Positions 1 to 8,943 are shown, numbered from the stretch's first letter. The stretch: DNA of 64,000 nucleotides from Mesorhizobium sp. (GCA_004020645.1 SAQL01000017.1:62001-126000); one strand, 5' to 3'. Numbers and translations: made by a program. Notes: generated by a model not told the origin, from the letters alone.

Positions 1-1115
1 TAGGTCGAGCGGATCGTCGACTTGCACTTGTCGCGCCAGGAGACGAATTCCTGGGCCAGCGGGTCTTCCATCTTCACCGGCGTGTTGTTCAGGCTGAAGA
101 AGCCCGGCAGCGCGTTGGCGTAGATAGTGGCGAAGTCCGGCGAGGCGACCCAGGACAGGAAGGTCTTGGCTGCATCGGCATTCTTCGACGCCGCATTCAG
201 ACCCATGCCGATATCGGTGTGGTCGGAGATGTAGCAAGTGTCGCCGGCCTTCTGCACCGGCGGCGGGAAGGCGCCCATCTTGAACTGGGCTTGGGTGTTG
301 AACAGCGCGATCTCCCACGAGCCGGCAGGGTAGATGGCGGCGCGGCCAAGCGTGAACAGGTTCTGGCTGTCCGGATAGGTCTGTGCCTCAAAGCCGTCGC
401 CGAGATAGGGTTTCCATTTGGCGAGTTCGGCAAAGGGCGCGACCCACTGCGGGTCGGTCAGTTTTTGCTCGCCCTTGATCAGCGCGGTGCGGCCTTCCTC
501 GCCCTTCCAGTAGTTCGGGCCGATGTTCTGGTAGCCCATGGTCGCGGCTTCCCAGAGGTCCTTGGTGCCCATCGCCATCGGGATGTAGGTGCCGTCGGCC
601 TTGATCTTGTCGAGCGCGGCGTAGAACTCCTCATTGGTGGTCGGCACCTTGATGCCGAGCTGGTCGAAGGCGTCCTTGTTGTAGATGAAGCCGTGGATGA
701 CCGAAGCCATCGGCACGCAGAAGGTCGCCTTGCCGTCGTCGGTCTGCCAGGCGGCCTTGGCAACGTCGGAAAAATTCTCCATGCCCGGCAGCGCCGACAG
801 ATCGGCGAGGTTGCCCTTCTTGAAAAGTTCCAGCGACTTGTCGAACGGGCGGCAGGTGATCAGGTCGCCCGCGGAGCCGGCGGCGAGCTTGGCGCCGAGT
901 GCGGCGTCATATTCAGTCGGCGCCGACGGCGCGAACACCACCTTGATGCCGGGGTTCTTGGCTTCAAAAGCCGGGATCAGCTTGTCCTTCCAGATGGCAA
1001 GGTCGTCGCCGCGCCAGCTTTCGATGTTGAGCGTTACGTCCTGGGCATAGGCCATTCCGGCGGAGCCGAGAATGCTGGTGCCGAGAAGCAGTGCCGTCAG
1101 TAGTTTCGTTGTCAT
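1..1115 (-). CDS. Sugar ABC transporter substrate-binding protein (partial, runs off left edge)
   Basis: Periplasmic solute-binding protein of the family 1 (carbohydrate) type, which delivers a sugar to an ABC importer. The minus-strand frame is open from ATG at 1115 to the window edge, about 371 codons. It starts with a clear signal peptide (MTTKLLTALLLG... ending AYA-QD) followed by a typical mature start (VTLNIESWRGDD). The C-terminus and the permease and ATPase genes would lie beyond position 1. A GGGAG ribosome-binding site lies in the last codons of murQ, whose stop is 2 bases upstream, so the two genes are co-transcribed. The pairing with murQ suggests an amino sugar as substrate; this is inferred from context, not visible in the protein. 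Confidence 0.9.
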   Translation of the reverse strand, partial: MTTKLLTALLLGTSILGSAGMAYAQDVTLNIESWRGDDLAIWKDKLIPAFEAKNPGIKVVFAPSAPTEYDAALGAKLAAGSAGDLITCRPFDKSLELFKKGNLADLSALPGMENFSDVAKAAWQTDDGKATFCVPMASVIHGFIYNKDAFDQLGIKVPTTNEEFYAALDKIKADGTYIPMAMGTKDLWEAATMGYQNIGPNYWKGEEGRTALIKGEQKLTDPQWVAPFAELAKWKPYLGDGFEAQTYPDSQNLFTLGRAAIYPAGSWEIALFNTQAQFKMGAFPPPVQKAGDTCYISDHTDIGMGLNAASKNADAAKTFLSWVASPDFATIYANALPGFFSLNNTPVKMEDPLAQEFVSWRDKCKSTIRST

Positions 1116-1117
1116 GC

Positions 1118-2074
1118 TCAGTCTCCCTGTTGACCTTTTTCAGGTTCGGTTTTGAGAACAGAGGCTTTCTGCCTCATGCTCCCCTCGATCGCGGAAAGGG
1201 CCGGGCGCAGCTTCTGGCCGGTCCCTTCCAGTATCTTCTCGGCCGCATCGGCATTGGCGGCGCCAGCGGCGAGCAGAATGGCGGTCTTGACAGCGCCGCC
1301 GCTCTTTTCGAGCAGGCGCGCCGCATCGTCCTTGTCGCGTCCGCTGATCGCGGCGACGATGCGTGTTGCGCGGTCGCGCAGCTTGATGTTGTCAGCCATG
1401 AGGTTGACCATATAGCCGTCATGGACATGGCCAAGATGGATGGCGGCCAGCGTCGACAGCATGTTGAGCGCGATCTTCTGGGCGGTGCCGGCGCCCATGC
1501 GCGTCGAGCCGGCGATCAGCTCCGGCGGCGTTTCGAGCAATATGGCGATATCGGCCAGCCGAAGCAGCGGCGCATCCTTGTTGTTGGCGATGGCGATGGT
1601 CGCCGCTCCCCGGCGCCGGACGTCCTCGATCGCCCTGACGGCATAGGGCGTCGAGCCGCTGGCCGAGACCGCGATCAGGCAGTCGCCCTCGCCGATGCCG
1701 GCAGCAGCAACCGCTGCCGAGGCTTCTTCGGTGTCGTCCTCCGGCCCGCCGGCCAGTGTCTTGAAGGCATCGTCGCCGCCGGCGATCAGGATGGCGATAC
1801 GGTCGCGCTGAATGCCGAAGGTGCCCGGCAGTTCCAGCGCATCGGCCAGCGCCATCAGGCCCGAACTGCCGGCCGCCGCGTAAGCGAGCTTGCCGCCGCT
1901 GTTCAGCCGGCTGGCGATGATCTCGGCTGCTTTGGCGATGGCAGGAATGGCGCCGCGCACCGCCTTGGCGGCCTCGATCTGCGCATTGGCCAAAGAGGAA
2001 AGGATGGCGTCCGGAGCCTGGATTTCCAGCCCCTCGGCATTCTGGTGAAGCGCTTCGGTGCGCGTTTCGGCCAT
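1118..2074 (-). CDS. murQ: N-acetylmuramic acid 6-phosphate etherase
   Basis: Cleaves the lactyl ether of MurNAc-6-phosphate to give GlcNAc-6-phosphate and D-lactate in peptidoglycan sugar recycling. The product is 318 aa, normal for MurQ, with a SIS fold: AAGSSGLMALAD near the N-terminal third, SASGSTPYAV in the middle and the conserved AGSTRMGAGTAQK motif. I chose ATG 2074 because GGAGGG lies 8 bases upstream; an in-frame ATG at 2107 would add 11 residues without a good site. It heads the left-pointing arm of a divergent locus, followed by a sugar-binding protein. A BadF-type kinase and nagA lie on the right-pointing arm and would act before and after it. Confidence 0.95.
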   Translation of the reverse strand: MAETRTEALHQNAEGLEIQAPDAILSSLANAQIEAAKAVRGAIPAIAKAAEIIASRLNSGGKLAYAAAGSSGLMALADALELPGTFGIQRDRIAILIAGGDDAFKTLAGGPEDDTEEASAAVAAAGIGEGDCLIAVSASGSTPYAVRAIEDVRRRGAATIAIANNKDAPLLRLADIAILLETPPELIAGSTRMGAGTAQKIALNMLSTLAAIHLGHVHDGYMVNLMADNIKLRDRATRIVAAISGRDKDDAARLLEKSGGAVKTAILLAAGAANADAAEKILEGTGQKLRPALSAIEGSMRQKASVLKTEPEKGQQGD

Positions 2075-2099
2075 CCGCTTTCCCTCCAATCCGGAAAAC

Positions 2100-2117
2100 A
2101 ATACCAAAAAAATACCA
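2100..2117 (-). promoter_or_regulatory. Candidate operator, murQ side: two TGGTATT copies 11 bases apart
   Basis: On the minus strand TGGTATT occurs at 2117-2111 and 2106-2100, one helical turn apart, 26 bases before the murQ start. The same pair occurs in the opposite direction before the kinase gene at 2235-2252. The likely ligand is the HutC-type GntR regulator encoded at 3153; DasR-like regulators of that family use TGGTCT half-sites. The assignment is inferred. Confidence 0.55.
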
Positions 2118-2234
2118 CTTGTCTACACGCATTACCGACTTCCCTGCCCTGAAATCGCCGTTCAGGCGAAATGCGGTGGTTTTTCAATCAAATACGCCTT
2201 AATCTTTTTGAAACGGAAATTAATCCTTGGCTAT

Positions 2235-2252
2235 TGGTATTTTATTGGTATT
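2235..2252 (+). promoter_or_regulatory. Candidate operator, kinase side: two TGGTATT copies 11 bases apart
   Basis: TGGTATT lies at 2235-2241 and 2246-2252; the longer match ATTGGTATT lies at 2233-2241 and 2244-2252. The pair is a mirror arrangement of the murQ-side pair. A TTGAAA at 2208-2213 could serve as a -35 element, which would place the sites over the -10 region, a repressor-like position. The ribosome-binding site of the kinase gene begins 8 bases after the second copy. Confidence 0.55.
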
Positions 2253-2274
2253 ATCCGCCCGGAGGAGAGACCGT

Positions 2275-3156
2275 GTGAAATTCGTGCTTGGCATCGATGG
2301 CGGCGGCACCAGCTGCAGGGCGGCCCTTGCAACAGTGGAGGGCACCGTCATTGGCCGCGCCAAGAGCGGCGCCGCCAACATCCGCACCGATCTAACCGGC
2401 GCCAGGGCCAACATCGTCGACGCGGCAAGGCAGGCCTTTGTTGCCGCCGGACAAGACCCCGAACTGATCCCGCAGACCCCGGCCATCCTCGGCCTCGCCG
2501 GCGCCAATGTCGGCACCTACAGGCAGCAGCTCGAAGCAATCCTGCCGTTCAGCGTCAGCCGTGTCGAGACCGACGCCGAGATCGCGCTGGAAGGCGCGGT
2601 CGGCTCCGGTGACGGTGCCATGGCCATCCTCGGCACCGGCACCGCCTATATGGCGCGCAGACAAGGCAAGTCGCGCGCCATCGGCGGCTGGGGTTTCCAG
2701 GTCGGCGACCAGGGCAGCGGCGCCCGCATCGGCCGCGACCTGCTCGAACAGACGCTGCTTGCCTATGACGGCATTCGCCAGGGATCGCCGCTGACGCAGG
2801 CTATGCTCGCCATCTTCCGCAACAATCCTGAGGATTTGGTCGAGTTCACCACCAATGCCAAACCCGGCGATTTCGGCGGCTTCGCGCCAAAGGTCTTCGA
2901 CCATGCCGAAAAGGGCGACGCCGTCGCCAACTGGATCCTCGACAAGGCGGTCGCCGACGTCGAGGCAGCACTTGGCGTGCTCGATCTCGGCGGCGACGAT
3001 CCGCTCTGCCTGCTTGGCGGGCTGGCGCCGCTCTATGCACCACGTCTGTCGGCGCGCTACCGGGCGCTGCTGAAGCCGCCGCTCGACGATGCGCTGGGCG
3101 GCGCGGTGCAGATGGCAGTTCGTGTTTTCTCGAGTACTGCGGAGGCGGCACGATGA
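2275..3156 (+). CDS. BadF/BadG-family amino-sugar kinase (GlcNAc or MurNAc kinase-like)
   Basis: ASKHA-fold sugar kinase, 293 aa, with the phosphate-binding DGGGT at the N-terminus, a second ATP-binding segment (ILGTGTAYMA), GGWGFQVGDQGSG and LLGGLAP near the C-terminus. Relatives phosphorylate GlcNAc, glucosamine or, in Clostridium MurK, MurNAc and GlcNAc. Start: GTG 2275, chosen because GGAGGAGA lies 6-14 bases upstream and the next residues (KFVLGIDGGGT) are the usual family start; the longer frame from 2227 would run through the operator. First gene of a four-gene run whose members overlap by ATGA. With MurQ next door, MurNAc-6-phosphate formation is an attractive role, but the sequence cannot distinguish the substrates. 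Confidence 0.85.
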   Translation: MKFVLGIDGGGTSCRAALATVEGTVIGRAKSGAANIRTDLTGARANIVDAARQAFVAAGQDPELIPQTPAILGLAGANVGTYRQQLEAILPFSVSRVETDAEIALEGAVGSGDGAMAILGTGTAYMARRQGKSRAIGGWGFQVGDQGSGARIGRDLLEQTLLAYDGIRQGSPLTQAMLAIFRNNPEDLVEFTTNAKPGDFGGFAPKVFDHAEKGDAVANWILDKAVADVEAALGVLDLGGDDPLCLLGGLAPLYAPRLSARYRALLKPPLDDALGGAVQMAVRVFSSTAEAAR

Positions 3157-3935
3157 GCGAAGCCGCCGACCAGATCTTCGCCACACTGAAACAGTCGTCG
3201 CAGAGCGGCGCGCCGCTCTATCTGCAGCTTAGGAAGAGCATTGAGGACGCGGTCAATCGCGGCCTGATCGGGCCGGGCGACGCGCTGCCGTCCGAGCGCG
3301 ACATCGCCAGCAAGGCCGACATTTCGCGGGTCACAGTGCGCAAGGCAGTGCAGGATCTGGTCAAGGGAGGCATCCTTGTCCAGCGTCACGGCTCCGGCAC
3401 CTTCGTCGCGCCGCGGATGGAACGCGTCGAGCAGTCGCTGTCGCGGCTGACGTCTTTCACCGAGGATATGGCGCGGCGCGGCATGGCTGTGCGTTCGGCC
3501 TGGCTCGACCGCGGCCTCTATGCGCCCTCGCCGGACGAGATGATGGTGCTCGGCCTGTCATCGAACGAACTGGTGGCGCGGGTGGCGCGCTTGCGCATTG
3601 CCAACGATACGCCGCTGGCGATCGAACGCGCGGCACTGTCTGCCAGCGTGCTGCCCGACCCGGCAGGAATTGGGTCCTCGCTCTATGCTGCACTGGAAAC
3701 CACCGGCCTCCGGCCGGTCCGGGCGGTGCAGCGCATTTCCGCAGCCAATCTCGGTGGCGACGACGCGCGGCTGCTCGAAGTGCCGCCAGGTATTGCCGGC
3801 CTGCACATCGAGCGTATTTCCTATCTGGCGAGCGGCAAGGTGATCGAATTCACCCGCTCCATCTACAGGGGCGACGCCTATGATTTCGTCGCCGAGCTCC
3901 GGCTGAGCGGGCCGGGCGAAGAGGGCCGGCCATGA
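3153..3935 (+). CDS. GntR-family regulator, HutC/UTRA type
   Basis: Transcriptional regulator of 260 aa. The N-terminal winged helix-turn-helix contains the family signature (PSERDIASKADISRVTVRKA, then HGSGTF), followed by a UTRA ligand-binding domain (about residues 95-250). Regulators of this type that sit with nag genes sense a sugar phosphate such as GlcNAc-6-P or GlcN-6-P. It overlaps the kinase gene by ATGA and is itself overlapped by the SIS gene, so it would be autoregulated with its operon. The four TGGTATT sites at 2100-2252 are the obvious candidate targets. Confidence 0.92.
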   Translation: MSEAADQIFATLKQSSQSGAPLYLQLRKSIEDAVNRGLIGPGDALPSERDIASKADISRVTVRKAVQDLVKGGILVQRHGSGTFVAPRMERVEQSLSRLTSFTEDMARRGMAVRSAWLDRGLYAPSPDEMMVLGLSSNELVARVARLRIANDTPLAIERAALSASVLPDPAGIGSSLYAALETTGLRPVRAVQRISAANLGGDDARLLEVPPGIAGLHIERISYLASGKVIEFTRSIYRGDAYDFVAELRLSGPGEEGRP

Positions 3936-4978
3936 GCGCAGTAAACACCCAAATGGGGATTACCCATATGCGGCGCGAGATCGAGGAGATCCCAGAAGCC
4001 ACTGCCCGCCTGCTCGACGGTTCGGCGGCGGTGCTGACCGAGGCCGGGCGCGGAATTCGCGAGCACGATCCGCATTTCATCGTCACCGTGGCGCGCGGCT
4101 CCTCCGACCATGCCGCCACCTTCATGAAATATGCCGTCGAGCTGACCGCCGGCCTCGCCGTCGCATCGATCGGTCCGTCGATCGCTTCGATCTACGGCGC
4201 CAAGCTCAAGCTGGCCGGCTCGGCCTGCCTGGCGATCTCGCAATCGGGCAAGAGCCCGGACATCGTCGCCATGGCGCAAGCGGCGAGAGCCGGCGGTGCC
4301 CTGACCGTCGCCATCACCAACACCGCCGATTCGCCGCTGGCGCGCGCCTCCGATTATGCGATCGACATCCTGGCCGGCCCGGAACGCAGCGTTGCGGCGA
4401 CGAAGACCTTCGTCAATTCGGCCGTCGCCGGCCTCGCCTTGATGGCGCATAGCACCGGCGACGATAAGCTTCTGGCAGCACTTGCCCGCTTGCCGGAGCA
4501 TTTTCGCAAGGCGATCGCCTGCGACTGGATGGCTCTGGCCGGTGCGTTGGAGACGCCGAAATCGCTGTTCATCCTCGGTCGCGGTCCGTCCGCTGCGATC
4601 GCCAATGAAGCGGCGCTGAAGTTCAAGGAAACCTGCGCCATGCATGCCGAGGCCTATAGTGCCGCCGAAGTGATGCATGGCCCGCTGGCGCTGGTCGGGC
4701 CCGATTTTCCGGTGCTGGCGCTCGCCGCCCGCGATGCTTCCGAGCCATCGGTCGCAGAGGCCGCCGACAGCCTGGCGGCCAAGGGTGCGGCCGTCTTCGT
4801 GACTTCGGACAAGGCGAAAAGCGCTCATCACCTGCCGCACGTCGCCACCGGCCATCCGTTGACCGACCCGCTGGCGCTGATCGTATCCTTCTACGGCTTC
4901 GTCGAGGCCTTTGCCCGTCATCGCGGTCTCGATCCAGACACGCCGCCTAATCTTCGCAAGGTGACTGAAACCATATGA
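3932..4978 (+). CDS. SIS-domain aminosugar-phosphate deaminase/isomerase (GlmS isomerase-like)
   Basis: Two SIS domains, 348 aa, matching the isomerase half of GlmS without the glutaminase domain. Visible motifs are VARGSSDHAA, ISQSGKSPDIV, AATKTFVNS and ALKFKETCAMHAEAYSAAEV, and it ends RKVTETI, like the GlmS tail. Proteins of this shape in nag operons act as GlcN-6-P deaminases (NagB-II type), giving fructose-6-phosphate and ammonia. That would complete the route after NagA, and no classical nagB is present here. It overlaps both neighbours by ATGA. The next in-frame ATG at 3968 is less likely to be the start because 3932 is translationally coupled. Confidence 0.88.
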   Translation: MSAVNTQMGITHMRREIEEIPEATARLLDGSAAVLTEAGRGIREHDPHFIVTVARGSSDHAATFMKYAVELTAGLAVASIGPSIASIYGAKLKLAGSACLAISQSGKSPDIVAMAQAARAGGALTVAITNTADSPLARASDYAIDILAGPERSVAATKTFVNSAVAGLALMAHSTGDDKLLAALARLPEHFRKAIACDWMALAGALETPKSLFILGRGPSAAIANEAALKFKETCAMHAEAYSAAEVMHGPLALVGPDFPVLALAARDASEPSVAEAADSLAAKGAAVFVTSDKAKSAHHLPHVATGHPLTDPLALIVSFYGFVEAFARHRGLDPDTPPNLRKVTETI

Positions 4979-6153
4979 GCGACCGTTTTGCCCTGACTGG
5001 CGCCCGGATTTTTGACGGTGACGACTGGCACGACGACGCTGCCCTTGTCGTGCGAGACGGTCTCGTCGAGGCCATCGTTGCCACCGGAGCCGTTCCGTCC
5101 GGCGTCGAGCGTATCGAAACCGGCGGCGGCATGCTTGCACCGGGCTTCGTCGACCTGCAGGTCAATGGCGGCGGCGGCATCATGCTCAACGACCATCCCG
5201 ATGTCGCTTCGATCGAAACTATCTGTCGGGCGCACGCGCCGTTCGGCACGACCGCGCTGTTGCCGACGCTGATCACCGACACGCCTGAGATCACCGCGGC
5301 GGCGGTTGCCGCCGGTGCGGCGGCAGCGCAGCAGAAGGTGCCGGGCTTTTTGGGCCTGCATCTCGAAGGCCCGCATCTGTCGATCGCCCGCAAGGGCGCG
5401 CATGACCCAGCGCTGATCCGACCGATGCTGGATTCCGACCAGGCAATGCTGATTGCGACGCGAAAAACCCTGCCGGTGCTGCTGACCACGATCGCGCCGG
5501 AATCCGTCGACACGGTGCGCGTTTCGGCGCTTGTCGAGGCCGGCATCGTCGTCAGCCTCGGCCATTCCGACACCGGCTATGCCAAGGCGCGCGCGTTCGC
5601 CGATGCCGGCGCAACAATGGTCACCCATCTGTTCAACGCCATGAGCCAGATCGGCAACCGCGAGCCGGGGTTGGCGGGTGCTGCCATCGATACAGGCACA
5701 TTGTTTGCCGGCATCATCGCCGACGGCATCCATGTCGATCCCGCCACCATAGCCATCGCTTTGCGCGCCAAGCAGGGCCCGGCAAAAATTTTCCTGGTCA
5801 CCGACGCCATGGCGACGATCGGCACCGACATGACATCGTTCACGCTGAACGGCCGCACCGTCTATCGCAAGGAGGGCAGCCTGCGGCTTGCCGACGGGAC
5901 GCTGGCGGGCGCCGACCTCGACATGATCTCCGCCGTGCGCTTCGTCCACCGTGTCCTTGGACTGGAGCTGTCGGAGGCGCTGCGCATGGCTTCGCTCTAT
6001 CCGGCGCAGGCGATCGGCCAATCACACCGGTTCGGGCGGTTCGCCAACGGCACCGCCGCCGATATCGTTGCCCTGTCGGACGAATTGGACGTCAAGGGCG
6101 TCTGGATAGAAGGCGACAGGGTTTTCGAGGTCGGTGTCGCAAAGGGCGCCTAA
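4975..6153 (+). CDS. nagA: N-acetylglucosamine-6-phosphate deacetylase
   Basis: Amidohydrolase of 392 aa that removes acetate from GlcNAc-6-phosphate. Metal and substrate motifs are present: PGFVDLQVNGGGG, HLEGPHL (His129-Glu131-His134), SLGHSDT and THLFNAM, then the catalytic Asp region (VTDAMATIG). Start ATG 4975 overlaps the SIS gene stop by ATGA. Last gene of the right-pointing arm; its product, GlcN-6-P, is the substrate expected for the preceding SIS protein. The downstream malonyl-CoA decarboxylase gene is convergent and ends 43 bases away; no convincing terminator hairpin is visible between them. Confidence 0.96.
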   Translation: MSDRFALTGARIFDGDDWHDDAALVVRDGLVEAIVATGAVPSGVERIETGGGMLAPGFVDLQVNGGGGIMLNDHPDVASIETICRAHAPFGTTALLPTLITDTPEITAAAVAAGAAAAQQKVPGFLGLHLEGPHLSIARKGAHDPALIRPMLDSDQAMLIATRKTLPVLLTTIAPESVDTVRVSALVEAGIVVSLGHSDTGYAKARAFADAGATMVTHLFNAMSQIGNREPGLAGAAIDTGTLFAGIIADGIHVDPATIAIALRAKQGPAKIFLVTDAMATIGTDMTSFTLNGRTVYRKEGSLRLADGTLAGADLDMISAVRFVHRVLGLELSEALRMASLYPAQAIGQSHRFGRFANGTAADIVALSDELDVKGVWIEGDRVFEVGVAKGA

Positions 6154-6195
6154 GGTATCAGCCGTTCGGCCTGCAGCCTGAAGCGGGTGGGTTGC

Positions 6196-7575
6196 TCATG
6201 TGTCCCTCTTGTCCTCAATCCCCTGGGCAGGCGCCGGAAGCCGCGGCGCGGCCCGGTCTCGCCGGTTCGGCAGCAGGCGGCGCACGGCGGGCGCGGCTGC
6301 CACATCGTTCCTGGCTGCGAACAGCTCGTGATTCTTCTCGATGTCGTCGAGCTTGTAGCGATAATTGACCATCAGGCCATGCGCCTGACGCAGGGCGCGG
6401 GGCGACAGGTCGCCGAAAAGGTCGATGCGCTCCAGCCGCGCGCCATTGCCGAGATGGAACCGGGCGACCGGATCGATCACCTTGCCGGAAGCGGTGCGGG
6501 CTTCGAGGAAATACTGTGCCGCAAGAGGAAGCAGGGCCTGGCCCGCGCGGTCGCGCGCGGCAGCGTCCGCATGCCAGCCCTCGTCGGCGACGAGGTCTAA
6601 CACTTCGGCGGCGGAGGGGATGGTTTCAGCCTGCTCGGCCAGCCAGCGGGCAAAGCCCGGCACCGGGGACAACGTGACGAAATCGGTCAGGCCGGGAAGG
6701 TCGCGGCGCAGATCCTCGACCACCTGCTTGATCAGGAAATTGCCGAAGGAGATGCCGCGCAGGCCCTCCTGGCAGTTGGAGATGGAATAGAACACCGCCG
6801 TCGTAGCCTGCCGTGGCTGCACCAGCGGCCGCTCGTCGACAAGCAGCTCGGCAATCGTCGTCGGCATCGCCCGGGTGAGCGCGACCTCGACGAAGATCAG
6901 CGGCTCGTCGCCGAGCTGCGGATGAAAGAACGCATAGCAGAGCCGGTCGTCGGGCTCGATCCGGCGGCGCAGATCGTCCCAGGTGTGGATGGCGTGCACC
7001 GCCTCATAGCGGATGATTTTTTCCAGGATGTTGGCCGGCGTCGACCAGTCGATGCGCCGCAGCACCAGGAAGCCGCGGTTGAACCATGACGACAACAGGT
7101 GCGTGAAGTCGGCATCGACGATGGCGAGATCGGGCGATGTGCCCAGCCGGGCAAGCAGATCCTCGCGCATGCGCACCAGCGTCACGATGCCGCCGGGCGC
7201 CAGGTTCAGGCGGCGCAGGAGCTCCTGCCTGGCCGGCTCGGCGGCGTCGTGCAGGGCAAGCGCCGAGCGATCGTCGGGCGCGGCGCGATAGGCATCCACC
7301 GCGGCGGCAAGCCTGGCATGATCGGTGCCGAAACGATCGCGCAGCACATGCAGGAAAGCCAGCCTTCCGTCGGCGCCGAGGGTGCGCCAGCGCTCCAGTA
7401 TTTCCCTTGCATAGGCGACGCCCGATGCCTCGCCCTGGCTGGAAAGCAGACGGGCGCACAGACGCCCCAGGCTGTCGGCCGAGACCGGCTCGTCACCGCG
7501 AACGAGGTTCAGCATCATCCGGCCGCGATCGGCGATGGTGTTCAGCAAATCAGCGAAGAAAGGGCTGCGGTTCAT
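6196..7575 (-). CDS. Malonyl-CoA decarboxylase
   Basis: Converts malonyl-CoA to acetyl-CoA and CO2. The 459-aa product has the family layout: a helical N-terminal domain and a GNAT-like catalytic domain with FYSISNCQEGLRGISFGNF and the conserved DPVARFHLGNGARLERI segment that holds the catalytic His. Start ATG 7575 (MNRSPFFADLL) matches the usual N-terminus; the frame stays open to 7959 but that extension has no family character. No strong ribosome-binding site is visible, so the start is moderately certain. The malonyl-CoA synthetase and transporter genes that accompany it in the rhizobial mat operon are absent here. Confidence 0.93.
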   Translation of the reverse strand: MNRSPFFADLLNTIADRGRMMLNLVRGDEPVSADSLGRLCARLLSSQGEASGVAYAREILERWRTLGADGRLAFLHVLRDRFGTDHARLAAAVDAYRAAPDDRSALALHDAAEPARQELLRRLNLAPGGIVTLVRMREDLLARLGTSPDLAIVDADFTHLLSSWFNRGFLVLRRIDWSTPANILEKIIRYEAVHAIHTWDDLRRRIEPDDRLCYAFFHPQLGDEPLIFVEVALTRAMPTTIAELLVDERPLVQPRQATTAVFYSISNCQEGLRGISFGNFLIKQVVEDLRRDLPGLTDFVTLSPVPGFARWLAEQAETIPSAAEVLDLVADEGWHADAAARDRAGQALLPLAAQYFLEARTASGKVIDPVARFHLGNGARLERIDLFGDLSPRALRQAHGLMVNYRYKLDDIEKNHELFAARNDVAAAPAVRRLLPNRRDRAAPRLPAPAQGIEDKRDT

Positions 7576-7807
7576 CGATCCGACCGTCGAAGAGGAGCCT
7601 GCGGGAAGGTCCGGAGAGGCATGAGGGTGAGACAGAGAATATGGATGTAGTTTCTGATATACCAACAAAATTGCCGAAAATGGACAAAGACATTTTTGGC
7701 TGGGAGACCGCCATGTCATAAGCACAAGCGCACCGGCGTCGGCCAACGAATTCCTGAACCGGCTGAAGAGACGGCGCGTTCTGGTAACGACGCCGGCAGC
7801 CGCAGCG

Positions 7808-8485
7808 TCAGCCGGCAGCCCGGTCGGCCGCTGTCCTGATCGCCTCGATGTTCGCCCGATAGGCTTCGACGCTGCCGCCCTTGAAGATCGCCGCACCGGC
7901 GACCAGCACGCTGGCGCCGGCGGCAGTGACCAACGGTGCGGTTTGCGGCGAGATGCCACCGTCGATCTCGATCCGGATCGGCCGATTGCCGATCAGCGCT
8001 TTCACCCGCTTCACCTTGTCGACGACCCCCGGAATGAAGGCCTGGCCGCCAAAACCCGGATTGACGGTCATGATAAGGATCAGATCGAGCCGGTCGAGCA
8101 CATATTCGATCGCCGTTTCCGGCGTCGCCGGGTTGAGCGACACGCCGGCCTTCTTGCCGAGGTCCCTGATCGTCTGCAGCGAACGGTCGAGATGCGGCCC
8201 GGCCTCGGCATGCACCGTCATGCCGTCGCAACCGGCTTCGGCGAAGGCCACCAGATAGGGATCGGCCGGCGCGATCATCAGATGGCAGTCGAAGAAGGCC
8301 TTGGTGCGGTTGCGGATCGACTTGATCACCGGCGGACCGAAGGTGATATTGGGCACGAAATGCCCGTCCATGACGTCGAGATGGATCCAGTCGGCGCCGG
8401 CCGCCGCTACCGCCTCGACCTCGTCGCCGAGCTTCGAAAAATCCGACGCCAGCACAGATGGCGCGATCAGGGTCTTGTGAGCCAT
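7808..8485 (-). CDS. rpe: Ribulose-phosphate 3-epimerase
   Basis: Interconverts ribulose-5-P and xylulose-5-P in the pentose phosphate pathway. It is a TIM barrel of 225 aa with all signature motifs: APSVLASDF at the start, HLDVMDGHFVPN, CHLMI, MTVNPGFGGQ and EIDGGI (metal ligands His, Asp, His, Asp). Start ATG 8485 has GGGAAG upstream; the frame is open for 400 more bases without family similarity. It stands alone, about 230 bases from malonyl-CoA decarboxylase and divergent from dnaK. Confidence 0.97.
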   Translation of the reverse strand: MAHKTLIAPSVLASDFSKLGDEVEAVAAAGADWIHLDVMDGHFVPNITFGPPVIKSIRNRTKAFFDCHLMIAPADPYLVAFAEAGCDGMTVHAEAGPHLDRSLQTIRDLGKKAGVSLNPATPETAIEYVLDRLDLILIMTVNPGFGGQAFIPGVVDKVKRVKALIGNRPIRIEIDGGISPQTAPLVTAAGASVLVAGAAIFKGGSVEAYRANIEAIRTAADRAAG

Positions 8486-8943
8486 GTTCGCTTCCCGTTC
8501 TTGAGCCCGCTCTCGCCGTAATCGTCCCAGCGCCGCTTGTCGACAGGAATCCGGCGCCAATGGATTGTTGCACAAAGAAGAGAAGCAGCGCCGACCGCCT
8601 CTCTCCCAGTTCAAGCGTGGCGATTTCAGTTCACCGGATGCCGCGGCCTGGCCAGTCGTGGTAGAAAGACCTTGCCGCTGCCCTGCTTGACTTTCTGCAA
8701 ATTTGAACTTCTTCACCGGTGGTTTCGGCACGCAGCGTCCATCCCGCAAGCGGTGGTCGCGCTGAGTTCCCGGAGACCGCGGAGGCTCTGGATTTCCAGT
8801 CATGGGGCTTTCCTTTCCAGGGCCGCACCATGCGGCGCACCTTGGTGTCAGTCGCGAACGGACGCGGAAAGGTTCAGAGGAGCCATGGCCGGAGAACAAC
8901 CGGCCGGCCCGAGAAAAGGATGTTGGACGCCTTGCGCAGAATG
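8486..8943. other. Intergenic stretch between rpe and dnaK
   Basis: Several overlapping open frames cross it, but none has a convincing start, ribosome-binding site or recognisable product, and I see no tRNA-like fold. It should hold the divergent rpe promoter, which I could not pinpoint. The dnaK promoter begins right after it. Confidence 0.5.

Noticed and set aside
219..1103. Plus-strand open frame of 294 codons
   Set aside because: It is antisense to the sugar-binding protein, whose minus-strand frame has a signal peptide, a ribosome-binding site and clear family sequence.
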